20,814 nucleotides of DNA from assembly GCA_010015675.1 (NCBI GenBank), contig ML977018.1, positions 91,725-112,538 of the forward strand, given 5' to 3'. Made by a program: the position numbers and the translations under genes. Positions 19,631-20,814 of this stretch are shown piece by piece (positions within the stretch are counted from its first letter, which is position 1; every line of letters begins with the position of its first letter). Under the pieces are notes generated by a model. The model saw only the letters and a list, made by a program, of their open reading frames with translations, was not told the origin of the DNA and ran no database searches. The DNA is from Byssothecium circinans. Taxonomy: Eukaryota; Ascomycota; Dothideomycetes; Pleosporales; Massarinaceae.

Positions 19631-20110
19631 GCGAGAGAGGAGGCGGTCCTTACTAGTGGTTCTGTGAAGGGCGAGGAAACCGCTTTAAGTACGCCGCTAG
19701 TAGGGCGGCCTCACCTTAGGTTAGCATGCTGCTAGTGACAAGAATAGCGAGTAGTGTTAAGAGCTACGCCCTACCCTCACGTTCCTAGTAGTAGGGGTGC
19801 CGTAATCCACCGCTTAGGCGAGACCCCAGACGAGAGTGCTATAGCGATGGCGATGAGATATCCGAGCGAGGGAAAGGAGAGCGCGTAGTGTTTTGAAACG
19901 CAGGATGTAATGTAATCTAGGCGCTGTTAGATTATGAATACGTGCTAAGAGCTCTACTGCTAAGCTTCTTTAAAGTTAGGGTAGTAGCGCGACTACGCTA
20001 GCTAAAGTAGGTAATCTAGAGAGCACGTGCGCCTAAGCTGTCTAGCGCATAAGTAGGGAGGTTTAGTGGCAAGTCAGCGTTAGAAAATAGCAGCACAGGC
20101 ACCCTAAATT
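19631..20110 (-). promoter_or_regulatory. Captain upstream region, no gene seen
   Basis: Less AT-rich than its surroundings, with many CpG and few RIP-like changes, and no frame of note. It could include a 5' exon of the captain or its promoter. Confidence 0.35.
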
Positions 20111-20682
20111 GGCAGCTAAAATGCCGTCGGATTATTTAAGGTAGTTATATATAAAAAATAAAAAAGTAGTAAATTAAAAGTCTAAGTTTTAAATAATATA
20201 AATAAGAACTCAAAACTTTATAAAAAAAAAGTAGATATTATAGTTAAAAAAAAAAGTTTAAAAAAAAAGCTTAGTATTTAAGTACTTTTTAGGTACTTTT
20301 TAAATAGCTTAATAAAGTATAAAATATATATAGAAAACTTCTACTTTATAAAATTAAAAACTTAAAAAACATTTTTTTAGATATAACTAAGAAGATAAAT
20401 ACTTCTATAGAAATTTTTTAAAAACTAAATAAAATACTACTTATTACTACTTATAATATTAAGCTAGCTATTTTTTTTTTTAAGTATTATTCTTATTCTT
20501 TTTAATAGCCTAAGTCTTTTTATTAGTAGTATTTATAAAATTAGTAAGCTTAAAAGTAAAAGACTATATATAGTAAAATAAAATAAAGTTTTAATAAGCT
20601 TTAGTTAAATACTTAATAGTAAAGTAAAAGTTATTAATATTACTAAAAAAAGTATTATAAAATAAAGTAACTTTACTTTAAA
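20111..20682. other. Extremely AT-rich subterminal block
   Basis: Almost only A and T, with A and T runs, between the captain upstream region and the right TIR. There is no coding potential. It may be heavily RIPed or a structural subterminal region. Confidence 0.6.
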
Positions 20683-20741
20683 AAATATAATTATTAACGT
20701 AAAGCACCACCAAACCGCCTACCCCACCGAACCGCCCAAAA
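20683..20741 (-). repeat. Right terminal inverted repeat of the outer element
   Basis: The reverse complement begins TTTTGGGCGGTTCGG and matches 173..231. The two internal GCGGTTCGG-type units are at 20722..20735 and 20705..20718 with the same 17-bp spacing as on the left. One unit has CG changed to TG/CA. Confidence 0.8.
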
Positions 20742-20750
20742 TTGCCAAGC
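20742..20750. repeat. Right target-site duplication, TTGCCAAGC
   Basis: Identical and same orientation as 164..172, directly after the right TIR. Confidence 0.8.
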
Positions 20751-20814
20751 AAAGGTAATACCTTAATAACAAAGCCAAACCTTAATATTTTCTTTTGAAA
20801 TTTTAAACATAGAT
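20751..20814. other. Right flank outside the outer element
   Basis: 64 bp of AT-rich sequence, no feature seen. Confidence 0.5.

Larger units (their letters stand above)
173..20741 (-). mobile_element. Starship-like element with DUF3435 captain, intact termini, nested insertions
   Basis: A 20,569-bp unit bounded by inverted termini and a 9-bp direct duplication. In Starships a DUF3435 tyrosine recombinase is the first gene at one end and reads inward. Here it lies on the minus strand about 1.2 kb inside the right end, so the right end is the element's 5' end. A second minus-strand gene (14714..16318) follows as cargo. Removing the nested Gypsy and Helitron leaves only about 6 kb, very small for a Starship, probably because the part next to the left end was deleted. 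The TIR length and 9-bp duplication would also suit a Mutator-like element, but no such transposase is visible. Element class is inference; the boundaries are direct observation. Confidence 0.7.

Noticed and set aside
173..20741. Outer element as a Mutator-like transposon
   Set aside because: A 9-bp duplication and long TIRs fit, but no Mutator transposase motifs were seen, while a captain recombinase sits in the Starship position. Kept only as an alternative.

Overview
The window looks like a transposon graveyard from a filamentous ascomycete that practises repeat-induced point mutation (RIP). Almost every recognisable coding frame is littered with TAA and TAG where the family has Gln (CAA/CAG) or Trp, while the frames themselves stay open for hundreds of codons. 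Introns are 38-62 nt, with GT/AG ends and CTAAC/CTAAT-like branch sites, and DUF3435, chromovirus and fungal Helitron families are present. No bacterial-type genes and no rRNA or tRNA were seen.

The whole window is organised as three nested elements. OUTER: a 20.57-kb unit (173..20741) bounded by about 59-bp terminal inverted repeats and a perfect 9-bp direct duplication (TTGCCAAGC at 164..172 and 20742..20750). Its first gene from the right end, reading inward, is a DUF3435 tyrosine recombinase (17151..19573, minus), the 'captain' of Starship giant mobile elements. A cargo gene of unknown function follows (14714..16318, minus). MIDDLE: a Ty3/Gypsy chromovirus (about 238..14713) lies in the 3' end of that cargo gene. 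It has gag zinc-knuckle remains, protease, RT and RNase H, then integrase and chromodomain, an antisense small ORF, a polypurine tract and a 475-bp 3' LTR. Its 5' LTR and most of gag are missing, and the remaining gag abuts the outer left TIR. INNER: a 9.47-kb Helitron (about 2428..11897) splits the Gypsy RNase H.

The Helitron carries the expected DUF6570/Rep/PIF1 helicase gene (2874..8286, plus) and two extra genes transcribed divergently from a shared upstream region (10072..10887). One is a multi-exon gene of unknown function (8379..10071, minus). The other is a divergent four-exon histone H3-fold gene (10888..11634, plus) with a long tail and an extended loop 1, reminiscent of centromeric H3. 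A short motif, two heptamers GTATTAG or CTAATAC about 20 bp across, sits in nearly all introns of these two genes and recurs through the Helitron.

Everything appears inactivated by RIP: catalytic codons are altered (the Helitron HUH histidines read as Tyr, the Walker A Gly and the protease Gly as Arg). The frames are nonetheless well enough preserved to recover the original gene structures. The most notable points are a histone H3-like gene carried by a Helitron, the intron-associated repeat family, and a compact Starship-like element with both ends and its target duplication intact.
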